Origin: Linyphia triangularis
Lineage: Eukaryota; Arthropoda; Arachnida; Araneae; Linyphiidae
Assembly: GCA_963978545.1 (NCBI GenBank)
Contig: OZ021724.1
Location: 25,967,933 to 26,031,932, forward strand
DNA length: 64,000 bases
Reading direction: 5' to 3'
The position numbers and the translations under genes are program-made. Within the stretch, counting starts at the first letter, position 1; each line of letters starts with the position of its first letter. The notes under the pieces were generated by a model. The model made no database searches. It was not told the DNA's origin and saw nothing but the letters and a program-made list of their open reading frames with translations. This document shows, one piece after another, positions 21,596-33,045 of this stretch.

Positions 21596-22434
21596 TGTTG
21601 CGTTCGGCCGGTTTTGAAAAATTTGACGCCAAAGCAGATAAAAACTTGCAGAAATTTATTCCAAAATAACTCTTCACAGTTCTCTTACAGCTCCAGAACT
21701 TCTCGTTCTAGTAGGCACAATACAGCTCTTTTCACCTCAATAGAGCACAGAACAGCAGTTAAAAACTTGACAACAACTGCTAAATCGCCGCAAAAGACAA
21801 TGCAATACAGTTCGCTCAGTATCTCCAGTCAACTAATTCAGTGACTCAAAATCCAAGAACTAACTTCAGTCAACTATCGGACTCAGCTAACAACTAGCTC
21901 CGTGACTCAAAATCAGTCAACTAACCAAGTCAGGAATACAGCTCTCACAATGAACGTTGAGAGACAACTAACTCAGTGATTAAAAATCAACTAACTCACT
22001 AACCCCACTCACGGCCGTCCTTATATAGGAGGGGTGAACATACGTGAACTTTCCAGAGATAGACATTTGGAGAACTTTCCGGATTGTAGTCGAAAAGTCC
22101 TATATACATGTACCTACATGTACCAAAAATGTCGCCAAGTTTGGCGACATTTGGCGATTTCTCGCCAAATTTGACGACAAAAATTAGTCGCCAAAATCAT
22201 CGCCAACTTGGCTCTATCTCGCCATTTTGGCGAGATTCTTATTACCATAATGTTAAATGCCCTGCCCCTTGAAACTCGCTTCCCAGAGTTACCTCTGTAA
22301 AACCCGTTATCAAGCGATTACACCCCTATTGCCGGGAAACAAACCATTGCATTGCCTTATGCGAAATGTACAGAAATTTATCTATTTACAAAATTAGCAC
22401 TACGAAATATTTACAAATATACAAAAATTCGTAA
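21596..22434 (+). mobile_element. LTR copy 3, about 839 bp, damaged 3' terminus
   Basis: Starts TGTTGCG and follows copies 1 and 2 closely, but it keeps about 125 bp that they lack, made up of serial AACTCAGTGACTCAAAATCA-like repeats (21830-22000). TATA box at 22022 (TATATAGGAGGGGTGAAC). The TTTGGCGA/TCGCCAAA cluster at 22125-22220 is the fullest of the three. The end reads ATTCGTAATTAAG where the others have ATTCGTAACA, and no flanking duplication is visible, so the last bases were lost or mutated. Confidence 0.7.
22022..22027 (+). promoter_or_regulatory. TATA box of LTR copy 3
   Basis: TATATA followed by GGAGGGGTGAAC, in the conserved position. Confidence 0.4.
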
Positions 22435-25400
22435 TTAAGAATTGGGAAATTTGATTTAAGTATGTGCTTTTGTTTTCTTGTTTCAAAATATTCCCGAATT
22501 CATTAACTTTAAAATAATACCATTTGATTTCTGAGACTCAAATTACTTTTTAAATTACAGTGAGTTTTGTGAACTTGTTTTATATCACATTAATTAGTGT
22601 AGTAAACTTAAAAGGCGTTTTCTGAAGAAAGACATTTTGGTGTTATATGACTGTACACCAACTGTCATAACTTCATTATTAATAGTCCGATTAACAAAAT
22701 TCTAATTTTGTTTTGTAGACAATAGTTGTGAATGTGTTTCCATCTAGAATCTAATATATATTGTTATAAACACATTTTTTATTTATATTTTAATCTTAAT
22801 TTTTTGTTAAAAACTATATATTTTTTAAAACTTTTGATTAAAAACTTATATTTAAATAAATATTGAAACCAAATTCACAATTCTTTATGGAAACATGCGT
22901 CAATATATCTTTCATTTGCAATAAAAATCGTACCTCTAAGTTAATTATAAGTTGTTGATATTATATATTTCATTTCCCTAAATATAAAATTACTAATGAA
23001 TTTGTAAATGGGTATAATACATCGAAATTGGGTTGTGAAATAGTAGGAAAGCATTCAAATGTATTTTACTTTTAAACGTAGAAATTAATTACTTTTTAAT
23101 TTGGAAATGGGAAGGTTTACATTTACAGTTATTTGAGAGTTTATTCCAAAAATGTAGCAGCAGTTCCTTATGAAAAATCTGTTTTTTCAAGTTTCAAAAA
23201 ATTAACACTAAATGCAGTGGCATTGATTAGGAGAGGAAGTTGCCCCCGATATTTTTTTTAAATTAATGGCAATATCATATAAATTTTGCAGTTTGCTTTC
23301 TTCGACTCAAACCCACGTTTGACGATCATTATCACTTAATCGTCACCCCTGTCGAAATGACAAACCGTATTGGATAAGATTAAAAATCCAGGACTGTCCC
23401 AAGATAATCTATAAGTCTGGAAAGGAATGAGTATACATTTGGATATCCCTCTTAAAATTAGAGATGATTGGAAGGATACACAAATTAAGATTTTATCGAA
23501 AATTTTCAAATCGACTGATGGATTGTAACTTTCTAATTGATATTCTTCTAGTTGTTAATTTCATTTTGATTATTGCAGCAAATTTTACAAACGAAAAGAA
23601 GGGCGTACAAGAAAAAAATTCTCTACATTTTCATCTCGAGAAAGAGTGAAACCATAAAACTCTCAATCGACATCTGCAATAATCGCAATCTTTTAAATTC
23701 ATTTTGAAAACAGATTTCGTAGAGCTACTGAAGCTGGAAATTTATCCAAAACCATTGCATTTTAAGGCATCTTTGAAATTCTGGAAATCAGATGATTATG
23801 TTAAATCTAGGCTCCACAAAACACAGATCAGGTGATGATCCTATTAGGGTGAGTTCTAAGTCAAATGTGTCTGAATAGAAACTCAATCTCTTATGGAAAT
23901 ATTTCTGAATGAAAATTGTTGCAAAATATCTTGTAAATAATCTGTTTAAAATGGTTTGTAGATAATCTGCTTAAAAATTGTCGTAAAAAAATCTGTTTAA
24001 AAATTTGTGTCAGTAATATTTTTGAAAATGTTTTTATAAATTTATAAAGTATCAAACTATCTGTTAAAATGGGTTGTGAAAAGCAAATTTTATAACTTAA
24101 TAGGTTAAAAAATTATTTAAATAAAAAAATCTAAGATTTTTTTCTTTTAAATTTTTGAGGTGCTCATAAGCTGTTTTGAGATTATTAAAGTAGTGTTACT
24201 AAAGTTATATATTCTTAGTTGTCATTTTTACTCCCCCCCAACAGAAAAAAAAAGTATACGTTTGTAACGTATACCATACACCTTTTTATTTTACACAACA
24301 CCACTGGTCTCCTCTCTCTCACTTGTCACCACATTTTAGGCGTTCCCCCACCTTTTTTTCATCACTTCTACCACTAGATAGAAGTTTTTGGTTATCTTGA
24401 AAAGGTTCGTAAAGACGGTCAAACTCGTCAAATTAAGCAATAATTCAAGGAAAAAGACAGCACACAAGATTGTTTTCCCACATATATTATCAGGATTTGT
24501 GTGTGAAGCAAAATATAATTTATTTTGGCGAGATATTAAAGTTTTGAACGCAGTGCCTCTAATACTTAAAAATTGAATGGTTGATTAGTGCTGCTATCTA
24601 CTGGATTTTAATGCAAACAAACTACAACCTAGATGGCTTCTAAAATAGTTTTCACTTTACATTTTACTGTAAAAGAAGACGATAGGATATGAATTTCTGT
24701 TCTTAGAATTTTCGGGATAATTTTATTTGTCACACTACATCTTTGTTGCTTTTATGTAACATTCAAAACTTTACAAAATTTGTACAAAAAAAAAAAAAAA
24801 ATAGTTATAATCTGCGAGAAGGGATAAATTTAGCGCTGCTGTTTACTGAATTTCGTATGCATCTAAATGAGGGGGGGGGGGGGGAATATTATAATTGTTG
24901 GATTAATGTGAATTGTTATTTTATTGTTATTTAATAATTATTGAATAATTATTAAATTATATTTTCAATATAATTTTTAACAGTTGCGTAAGTTAACAGT
25001 TTGCATTTTCATATTAAAACTGAGAAAGAGGGAAAAAATCTCACAAATTAGAATGTTTTGAGAATATTTTTGGTAATTATTATTTCAACAAATCTTGATG
25101 AGTTGGTAAGCTTTCTTGCATTTTTGGTGACAGAAGTAGTTGTAAATTTTTAGTTTCGGCTGATAAATTTGTTCCAAACAGACGGAGAGAAGGATATTTT
25201 CGTAAATAAATAAGGGCAGAAGCTAGATTAAAAATTAGTTTTTTTTTTTAAATAGAAATAGATGATTTGCTGCTCATGCATTTTTTCATTTATTACAAAT
25301 TACCGGATGATTCTATCGTATATATTATACCTGGAGAGTGTTTTGTTTCGTGACGATTCCTTTCCCTCTCATTTTACAAAATTCAAATTTATAAATGATA

Positions 25401-25480
25401 TACAAATTTAAAGACTAAGACCCCCGTTTCTGACAAATAGTTTACTTACGATTGTGCATTGTGTTATTTATTTGAGATTC
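22435..25480. other. No recognised feature
   Basis: About 3 kb of AT-rich sequence. Frames at 23464-23649, 24388-24576 and 24743-24934 are short and unrecognised. A G13 run lies near 24871. Confidence 0.45.
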
Positions 25481-25557
25481 GAAGTTTCAAAGCGTCCTTG
25501 ATAACTTACTGATACTTACCTTGATTGCGTACCGATGAAGGACGCTTTAGAAGTTTT
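25481..25557. repeat. Short inverted repeat
   Basis: Left arm GAAGTTTCAAAGCGTCCTT (25481-25499) and right arm AAGGACGCTTTAGAAGTTTT (25538-25557) pair with few mismatches around a 38-nt loop. It could be a very small foldback element. No target duplication was identified. Confidence 0.5.
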
Positions 25558-25789
25558 TAGAAAAAAACAATAAAAAAATTCAGAAATAGTACAAGAAAAT
25601 GTGAGAAGTAGCAATAGCATACAATAGATGGCAGCACCATAGATATATGAAATTCTAGACGTTCGGTTTTCTAACCCTCAGGCAGTCATCATATCGTACT
25701 GAAACTCGTCAGATAGATTCTAAAAGTCAGATGTTACACATGTTTCTATTACAATTTGGCAGTTATTCCAATAAGAAAATAAAGGTGTC

Positions 25790-26465
25790 ACAACTTTTAA
25801 TTACACTATAAGACTGGTGTCAATTTGTGTCATTTATATTTTCATCATTCATTAAGAAAAAATGGCCAGCTTGGTGATATTTTTTGCGATAATTCTTGTA
25901 GAAGTCTAAAAAAAACTTTCGCCAAAATGGTAATTTTGGCAATATACTTTATAAGTGAAACTGAGGGGAGAGAAAAAAAAAAAAAAAAAATAAACGATCG
26001 TTAAAGAGGTATGCTCAAGGAAAGAAAACTCTGGGTTGAAGGCATTCGTTTTCAACTTTTTACACCATCAAAGCATTTTTACTGGAATTTCGGAGGTTTG
26101 GATGTTTAGAACATCTTAAGAAGCATTAGTACAGCGATTTTTATGAAAATCGTTGGAGGCATTTTTTAGCAATCATTGAAAAACCTGAATTTTTTCAATG
26201 GTAGCTACCTTATGCATACCAAATTAGAACATCGTAGGTCAATTTGTTCGCGATTTATGCTGACTACAGACGCACATTCATACAGACAGACATTTTTTCT
26301 AGATCACTTTTTTTTTAAATCAGAATGTTCCAAAACTAGGAGAAATGGGGGGGGGGGGCGGTGGGGGGGGGATCGATTTTTTTTTTTTTTTGTTTTTTTT
26401 TTTTTGGACCAAAAGCTATACTTTCATTACCCTATGTACACGTAATGGTAATTGATGGGTAAAAG
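25790..26465 (+). mobile_element. Family E copy
   Basis: Carries TGGTGATATTTTTTGCGATA, AATTTCGGAGGTTTGGATGT, TAGAACATCTTAAGAAGCAT, GAAAATCGTTGG, TTGTTCGCGATTTATGCTGA and the 3' block CTTTCATTACCCTATGTACA. Internal G and T runs (26347-26405) have expanded. Frames through the runs are incidental. Confidence 0.65.
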
Positions 26466-27800
26466 AATGCGGGAATTGTCCATTCTAGGTATTGATTTGA
26501 GAACAAATTATAGGTTAAATTTGTTCAACGGTAAGGAATTTCAAATATAATATTTATCCTTGGATACAGATGATATAATTTAAAAAGTAGATAGATGAAT
26601 GGTGTGCTGTTAAAAATTCAAGCATGTGGTTTAACTTACTTAATAAAATTATTTTGATTGAATAAAACACTTTTTATTTTTGGTATTGCAGACGTCAGTA
26701 TTATTTTGTACACCACCGCGATAGTTGAAAATGATAGTCATAAATAAATAGTTATTTGATTGTAAATCATTAATTAAAGTATACAATAATTTTCAAATAC
26801 AAATTTCGTTTTAATGTCTCGAGAAAGATTTACGGAGATTGAATGTTTGTTATATTTTGATATTACAACTTGTTCGTAATTTGTCAGTATATTAATTGGA
26901 TGATCTATTGTCATAATAATTTTGTTACTTTTGCATTAGGTTTCTTGTTGAATTGTCATTTTGGCGTCCTAGGTTTTTATCCGGAAGAATTAAGTTTTTG
27001 TCAATTTTAAATTCAACGTGTTATTATTTTTATTCTGCGTAATATTTTTGAATTTACTTTATTGGAATTCGTGCTCCGCAGTATAAAAATTGGGTTGTTG
27101 AAAATAATACTAAACTTGTTATTTCAGCGTTCAGAAAATTTGCAACGTTAGAAAATAATGCTCATTTGAAGGATTTCTCGAAGTCTGTTTGCCTCTGGCA
27201 AAATTTATAACCCCTTTCATAATATACATAAAAAAAAGTAATAGGGTGATATTTACAAAAATAATAAATGTATAATATCATCTTCAATAAAAATAAAAAA
27301 ACAATAGTCAATTCAGTAATATCCAGCATAAATTGAAAGTTTGTTTTTAATGAGAAAAGACATTCTGACCTCTAATTTATTTTAATTTTTGCTAGAACTA
27401 GTTAAGAGTTGTAGAACTAGAATAGAGTACATTCGTTGACGTACTATTTTTTATTTAGGTCCAAACAAAATTGTTTTATGACTTAAAAAACTGAAATTTA
27501 TTTCAAGTATCATGAAGGAGTAGTTTTTTAAGAGAATTAATACACAAAAGTCTGAGTGTGATGAAGACAAAATTACATACTTGTTTGTGTATTCATACTT
27601 GTTTTTCAATTTTATAGAAATTCAACAAACTTTTTTCAATTTTTAATTTTTTTTAAATTAACAGTTTCGAAAAGAAAGTATACGGTCATTATATGAAATT
27701 CACTAGAAAAAAATCAAAAGTTTCAGTTGAAAATATAAAAAAAAAGAACGTTTAAAAAACTAGTTTTAATTTAGAGTCCTTATTATCATTGTCCAATATA
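26466..27800. other. No recognised feature
   Basis: AT-rich; no supported gene or repeat. Confidence 0.5.
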
Positions 27801-28431
27801 TAGGGGAGAAATGTGTACCTAGGGCCACCTATTTCCAAAATACAAAAATACTTTGTGAAACTGATATGCACACATTGTTTTACTAATTATTTCCCGTTGG
27901 TATTAGTATAAATACTTAAAATTAAAGATTCTGTCAAATAAAAGGTTTTTTTAAGAAACTTCACAAATGACCCAAGCTACAAGACCTCGATGTACCTAGG
28001 AATAGTAGCTGGTGTACCAAGGGCCATTCTTTAAAAGTTAGGTTTCAGACCGTAATAGAAAACAAACATACACAGATGAATTTTATAAAATAAACAATAT
28101 CAGGCAAATTATTTATCAGTCATTGATTACGCAGGCCAGCAAAATTTGAGTTATAGAAAAGTGTTTGCAGTGTAAGGACTGAATTTTATATTATTTGGTA
28201 CGTTAATTTCAAATATGACATCCATTTTTATCAATCACGTAAGGATTTTTCATAAAATGGGCTTGAATATATGAGAAAGAAAGCCTACTGTACATATTCT
28301 GGTGAAAAGAAGAATTTTTTTAAATATTTTCATTTACATATTAATTTATATATCCAACAATTGTAAATGATTTGCTAATTGTACATTAATTAAATATTAT
28401 ATTAATTAGAACAGTTAATGGTTACCATTGC

Positions 28432-29185
28432 TTAATACTTCCTGGTTTCATATACCATGCTTCTTTTCCTTTTCCCCTTAAAGCTTATTTTCTCACTTAG
28501 TCTGTAGTCGTTCCATCTACCTTGGTATCTACGCACCACCTCCTTGATATCTTGGTGAAATCTTTCACTCTGTTCTTCACTAATTGCCCTAAGATATTGG
28601 AGAAAGTAATCCAAGTGCGAAATGAAAAAATGCACTTTCAAACTCATTGAACAACACAAGTCTGAATTTCATTAACATGTTTTAAACGATAGATTTATAG
28701 CTGTAGTCCTCAAAGTTCCAGAATAGTTTCGTGATGACTCCCTTTGAAGTTCTCCATGCCTCTTTCTCACTCGAAAGCATTTTATTTTCAATTCATTTTA
28801 TTTTCGCATTTTATTATAACACTTCGTCTTTAAAATGTTTCCAAATATCAGAATCTACAAAAAGGCTTCCTTTATATTTGCTGCTGGAAGCCCTGGAAAC
28901 TTGTTGATTATATATATTAAGTACTCATCTTTTGATATAGCTTTAACAGATTGTTTCATCAAGCCAAGCTTTATGTAAAGTGGAGGCAACAAGACTTTTC
29001 TGGGATAAACCAAACTTTTCTTTATTTTTGTTTCCAGGTGTTAATTCTTTTCTTTGCGACAGTTCCTTTTTGATTCAATGATTCGTTTTATCTGTACTGT
29101 AGTACTCACACAAGAAGAAAATGTACTTGGTGTATCCTGTTTGTTGTCCAAGTAGCATGGAAAGCACTCTTAGATCACTGCATGT
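28432..29185 (-). pseudogene. Orphan multi-copy arthropod protein, C-terminal half (broken)
   Basis: Minus-strand pieces in order: SDLRVLSMLLGQQTGYTKY, FFLCEYYSTDKTNH*IKKEL, LSQRKELTPGNKNKEKFGLS; after a frameshift LYIKLGLMKQSVKAISKDEY and INKFPGLPAANIKEAF; later EKEAWRTSKGVITKLFWN; and an open stretch of 75 codons, MSLKVHFFISHLDYFLQYLR, AISEEQSERFHQDIKEVVRR, YQGRWNDYRLSEK. From memory this matches a family annotated only as uncharacterised in spiders, aphids, Hydra and others, with the signature HLDYFPEN...SEEQGERFHQDI..ME.RYQGRWN. Its function is not known to me. At least two stops (one where the family has W) and two frameshifts are visible. The N-terminal half lies at 31374-31800, beyond a transposon insertion. 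Confidence 0.7.
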
Positions 29186-29192
29186 CATCTAT

Positions 29193-31366
29193 CGAGACCG
29201 TGCGCGAAAAACCAAGTATCTTGCTATATGCTCAGTTTCACGAACGGAGTGTTATAGTTGTATCAGGCCCGAAACAACCAGATCGTGATGTCACAGCGCA
29301 AACCCATCACAAATCACTACTTAGGTAAGATTGCATACGAAGATGGATGAAGAAACATCAAAGTTGAAATATTTACAATGCCTAACTACGTTATCTATTC
29401 TAAATTTAAGTATAGGAATAAATTTAAAATTCTTATAATTTTAGGGAATAAATTAAAAAAAAAAAAATTGTTCAAAATTAATTTATTTAAAAGCTTGTTG
29501 TTTCAAAACTGATTGATGGTTACACTGAAATAATTTCAGTTTAATTTTTCTTAAAAACTAAAATACAAAAACATTATTATTTAAATAATCTTGTACTTCA
29601 ATAAATAATCTTTTATTTAAAACCAGAAATTCCTTTACGAAGAAATTGAACTTGAGATTTAACTTTGTCATTATGAATTTTGACATGATTTTTTAAATGT
29701 ATGTTAATGCTAAACTTGAAATTTTCTAAAATAATTGTATTAGAAGAATTCTTAAAATCTTTTGGCCTGTTAAAATGATTAACGAAGTAATTTTAGAAAG
29801 GGCAGACATTACTTCAATCGAAGAAGAAATCGGTAAGAGAAGGTGCCGATGGACGGGTCAGGTATTAAGAATGCCAAAAGAGATTCTAACACGCGTTTCT
29901 CTCTCCTGGCCAAAAGGAAAAGAGGAAGGGGACAACTTGGCAAAGTCAAATGCAATCAGACCTAAAAAGGGATCGCTTAAATGGTCTAGAGGAAGCAAGA
30001 TCCCTGATAAAAGATCGGAAGGTATGGAGAGGTTGGCTGGAAACCTTAACAGTGTGAAGAGCCGAATTAAGTAAATAAGTAATGCTCACTGACAAACAAG
30101 ATTCTATTCAAATTTTCGTCTTCGTTCTACAATCACATTGTAGATTAGGAATGTCAAGAAGAAGATCCATCTTTTTCAAAACTAGTTCCTTCAGAAATTG
30201 TTTCTAATTTTTGAATTTAAAATTTTTTTTTTCATGTTTAACTCCGATAACTTTTTGAAATTTCTAGAAAATACGAATAAAAACTAACCAGTATTCTTCA
30301 ACATTTCTAATACTTTTAGAATATGCGAATACAAATCATCATGCGTTTGGTTTCTTATAGAAAAATTTGTCATTTAGTATTCGGTAATTATAGTATCCTT
30401 ATAGATAAATACAAAATTTATAGTACAGAGTCAAACCTTATTCTACAAGCCAACATTTAAGTGGAGTGATGGCTTAAATTTGTGATCCTCAGGATAAATG
30501 TAAATTTTAACTCTAGCTGCTTGACAAACACTGCCATACAATGTCAACAATCAGTACTGTTTTTTTAAGATTCAACGAAGCATTTAGTCAAACGTTGCTT
30601 AAACGGTAACGAAGATAAGTATCCATAGAAATATCTCAAAAGAATCCTTGGTACAGATGTAGTATAGGACATTTCTTTGGCGCAATTTTATTTGGCATTT
30701 TTTTTTCCAAATAAATGTTGTTTCTGGCGACGGATTTTATTTTAAGTTATATTTTAATTCAGTTAATTATTTATACTTTAATCTTCTTTCAGTTACTGTG
30801 TTTTTAATTTTGGCGAATTTTCTAAACGCCAAAAGACGGAAGAAAAAAAAAAAATTTCTAAATATAATATACCACATCTGTTTTCAATCCTTACAAAAAT
30901 ACACTTACATTAAGAATGTCATGAACAATAACTAGAAAATTACCCCAAAACTTGGTTAGATTCCTCAGTTCAAATATTGAAAATCATTAATAAATTGCTA
31001 CCTAACAAAATCTGACAGGAAAACAGCTTAGGCTTAATATATACATATTTAATGCGTATACGTTAAACATTTCAAAGACCATTTTTTAGAAATGGCTTTT
31101 GAAAGAGAATGCAACCGAATCGCATTTTGTGCTTTATACTTTTATAATAACATTTTGAAAAAAATGTACTCACCGAAAATATAAATAATATTTAATATCC
31201 ATAAGAAAAAAAGTTAACCATTTACAAGTGCAAACAAAATCAACAGAACAACAACTCAAAATTTCATAGCTTTTTTCTGTGACGTCAAATTCGTTTAAAA
31301 GTTCAGGATTATGGCCTTGTAGACTGAGCATCTAGCAAGATACTTGGTTTTTCGCCCACGGCCTCG
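29193..31366. mobile_element. Non-autonomous TIR transposon, 2.2 kb, inside the orphan gene
   Basis: Ends are inverted repeats of about 44 bp: CGAGACCGTGCGCGAAAAAC then CAAGTATCTTGCTATATGCT from the left, and CGAGGCCGTGGGCGAAAAAC then CAAGTATCTTGCTAGATGCT read inward from the right, with four differences. The flanks are CATCTAT (29186-29192) and CATTTAT (31367-31373), a 7-bp near-duplication. Removing the element joins the reading of the orphan gene (EHG*M / MTCSDLRV, where the family has EH.WMICGDLKV), which confirms the boundaries. No transposase was found inside, only a LINE fragment at 29735-30070 and AT-rich filler. The superfamily is undetermined; a duplication of 7-8 bp with GC-rich ends would suit MULE, hAT or P-like groups. 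Confidence 0.75.
29735..30070 (+). pseudogene. LINE ORF2 C-terminal fragment (frameshifted)
   Basis: The plus-strand reading NCIRRILKIFWPVKMINEVI, then LERADITSIEEEIGKRRCRW, TGQVLRMPKEILTRVSLSW, and after a shift near 29925 TTWQSQMQSDLKRDRLNGLE and EARSLIKDRKVWRGWLETL is the conserved tail after the reverse transcriptase in a common arthropod non-LTR retrotransposon (usual form RRRKWRWIGHTLRR...RGRPKTTWRR). This tail follows the polymerase domain and is truncated 5', as is normal for LINE insertions. The catalytic YADD region is absent. It sits within the TIR element at 29193-31366. Confidence 0.75.
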
Positions 31367-31373
31367 CATTTAT

Positions 31374-31498
31374 CCATGTTCTTTATATTTCAAATGGGTG
31401 AGGATCAAAGATAAATTTTTCGCAAGATTCTTTCAGGTACACAGAATTCTTTCCTTAATGGTACTTAAGAATACTTGCAATCATTATGCAAAAGTACT

Positions 31499-31542
<44 letters not shown>

Positions 31543-31800
31543 AGGAGTCAATAAAGAGCCTCCATTCGTTCACGTCATACTGTATATTAAAATTCTCCAT
31601 CAATCCAGTGACATTGCTATAGTAAACCAAGCCACCATCTTGAGAAAAGTGTGGAATGAAATTTGCTTCCTTCTTTTTAAACCATGAGAAAGAGGTACTA
31701 GGCGCCAATAAATTCGTTTGATTTAGCCTAGAGCCTAAGAGTTCGCAGGCATATTCTCGGCTTTAGACACATCAACTAACTTGAAAATTGTTTCTTCTTT
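31374..31800 (-). pseudogene. Orphan multi-copy arthropod protein, N-terminal half (broken)
   Basis: The minus strand reads LVDVSKAE, then after a shift EYACELLGSRLNQTNLLAPS, TSFSWFKKKEANFIPHFSQD, GGLVYYSNVTGLMENFNIQY, DVNEWRLFIDSS, then a 41-base A run, then AVLLHNDCKYS and VYLKESCEKF. In the family as I recall it the matching sections are (A)ELLGSRLKE.NLLAPGTTFSW, EWRLFIDSSK.SLKAVLLHNG and HSV.LKESYE. The reading continues, after the transposon at 29193-31366, into the C-terminal half at 28432-29185. Together they cover most of a protein of about 400-450 residues with multiple stops and shifts. Confidence 0.7.
31501..31541. repeat. T41 homopolymer (A41 on the coding strand of the orphan gene)
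   Basis: Interrupts the reading between ...FIDSSK and AVLLHN, where the family normally has about four residues. Either a Lys-codon slippage expansion or a bare poly(A) retro-insertion would explain it. No flanking duplication is apparent. Confidence 0.8.
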
Positions 31801-32339
31801 CCGGTTTTTTATCCCACCAGAGACGGAAAAATCTCTAGATTTCTCCAATGAGGACGACTTATGACACTACATGCTTATTTCCTTCCTTAATTAACACAGT
31901 TGATTGGTTGCTACGAAAATCCAAATTTTAAATTTTTGAAATTTTAAATTTTTTAAATTTTAGATTTTTTGAAAAATGCTATATCAGGGAATTTTTTTAC
32001 TATTTTTCCTGAAATTAGCATCTAAAAATCTATCAACATCAGCTATTGGTTTTTAAACTCTTTTTAGGATGCTGGTCCATGTTATCATATAGTAACTATT
32101 TAAATTGCAATGTGTCAAATTAATAGTGAATTACAAGTATTTTCATAAATTAATCAAACCATAATATAAAAACTGATTCTAAAGTAAGCTGTATGCATTG
32201 TTGCTTTGAAGCACAAACAGATTTTCGTTTTTTGCAATTTGAACTCAATATGTTTGTTCTCAATTTCATAAATAACATCTTTATCATAGAGAAACTTATT
32301 TGAACGAAATTTTTTTTAAATAATTAACACTAGATTGTT

Positions 32340-33045
32340 CTTCTTTAACATCTATTATTTCTGTCCCATAAAACTGTCCAGTTTTTGCCTTGTGATCTTG
32401 TTGAACAAAAATCACCCTTTTCATTAGCATCACTTATATCAGCTACTGTAGAACTTGCATCATTAGTGGAATCAGAAGAACTTACAATGTCTAATAATTC
32501 TTCGGATGACATTGCGATTTTTTCAGGGTTTTCCTTTTTCTTTGGGCCATTTGGATTGCATGTTGTTCTTCAATAATTTCTTCCTTTTCTGGAATGTCTG
32601 TCAAGATTGTACTCTTTCTGGTTTTCGGCCGCCTCTTTTGGAAGTACGAGGTTTCGCTTTTGGAAAAGTCTGTACCTGTTTAGGCATTACACATGAAATG
32701 GAGGTTGATGTTGGAACCTCACAAAATTCAACAGCACATGAAGTGGACTTTGATGTTGAAGGCTCTGAAAATTCTGCAGGGCATAAAACTGAATTTGATT
32801 CAGAAACGCCGAATTCCATCATTGTTCACTCCCTTTTTTCCTGAGGAAAATCGTTATTTTGAGAATTCATGGACGGATCTGGTCTGCAGGTCACACTTGA
32901 ACTCAAATATTCCTCATCAGTGAATATGTTTTGATTCACTGGCCTAATCAGACACACAAAAGCCCGCTAGAATGTTTTTAGGAGTAAAGGCCAAAGGATA
33001 GGATTTACCAACGTACTCCGCAACATTGTACATGGGGATTGGATC
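32340..33045 (-). pseudogene. Pogo/Tigger-like transposase, C-terminal remnant
   Basis: The minus strand reads DPIPMYNVAEYVGKSYPLAF, TPKNILAGFCVSD*, then RPVNQNIFTDEEYLSSSVTC and RPDPSMNSQ, then CVMPKQVQTFPKAKPRTSKR, GGRKPERVQ, LTDIPEKEEIIEEQHAIQMA, and an acidic end LLDIVSSSDSTNDASSTVAD. This matches the end of pogo-type transposases (usual form TIYDI..IV..A.PLA.TP.NI.AGFR..GI.PFNR.VFTDEDF......RPDP and ...PKA.PRK..RGRK.G...ILTDTPEK). Stops and at least three frameshifts show decay. The DDE catalytic core upstream is absent. It belongs to the TIR element 27803-33708. Confidence 0.8.
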
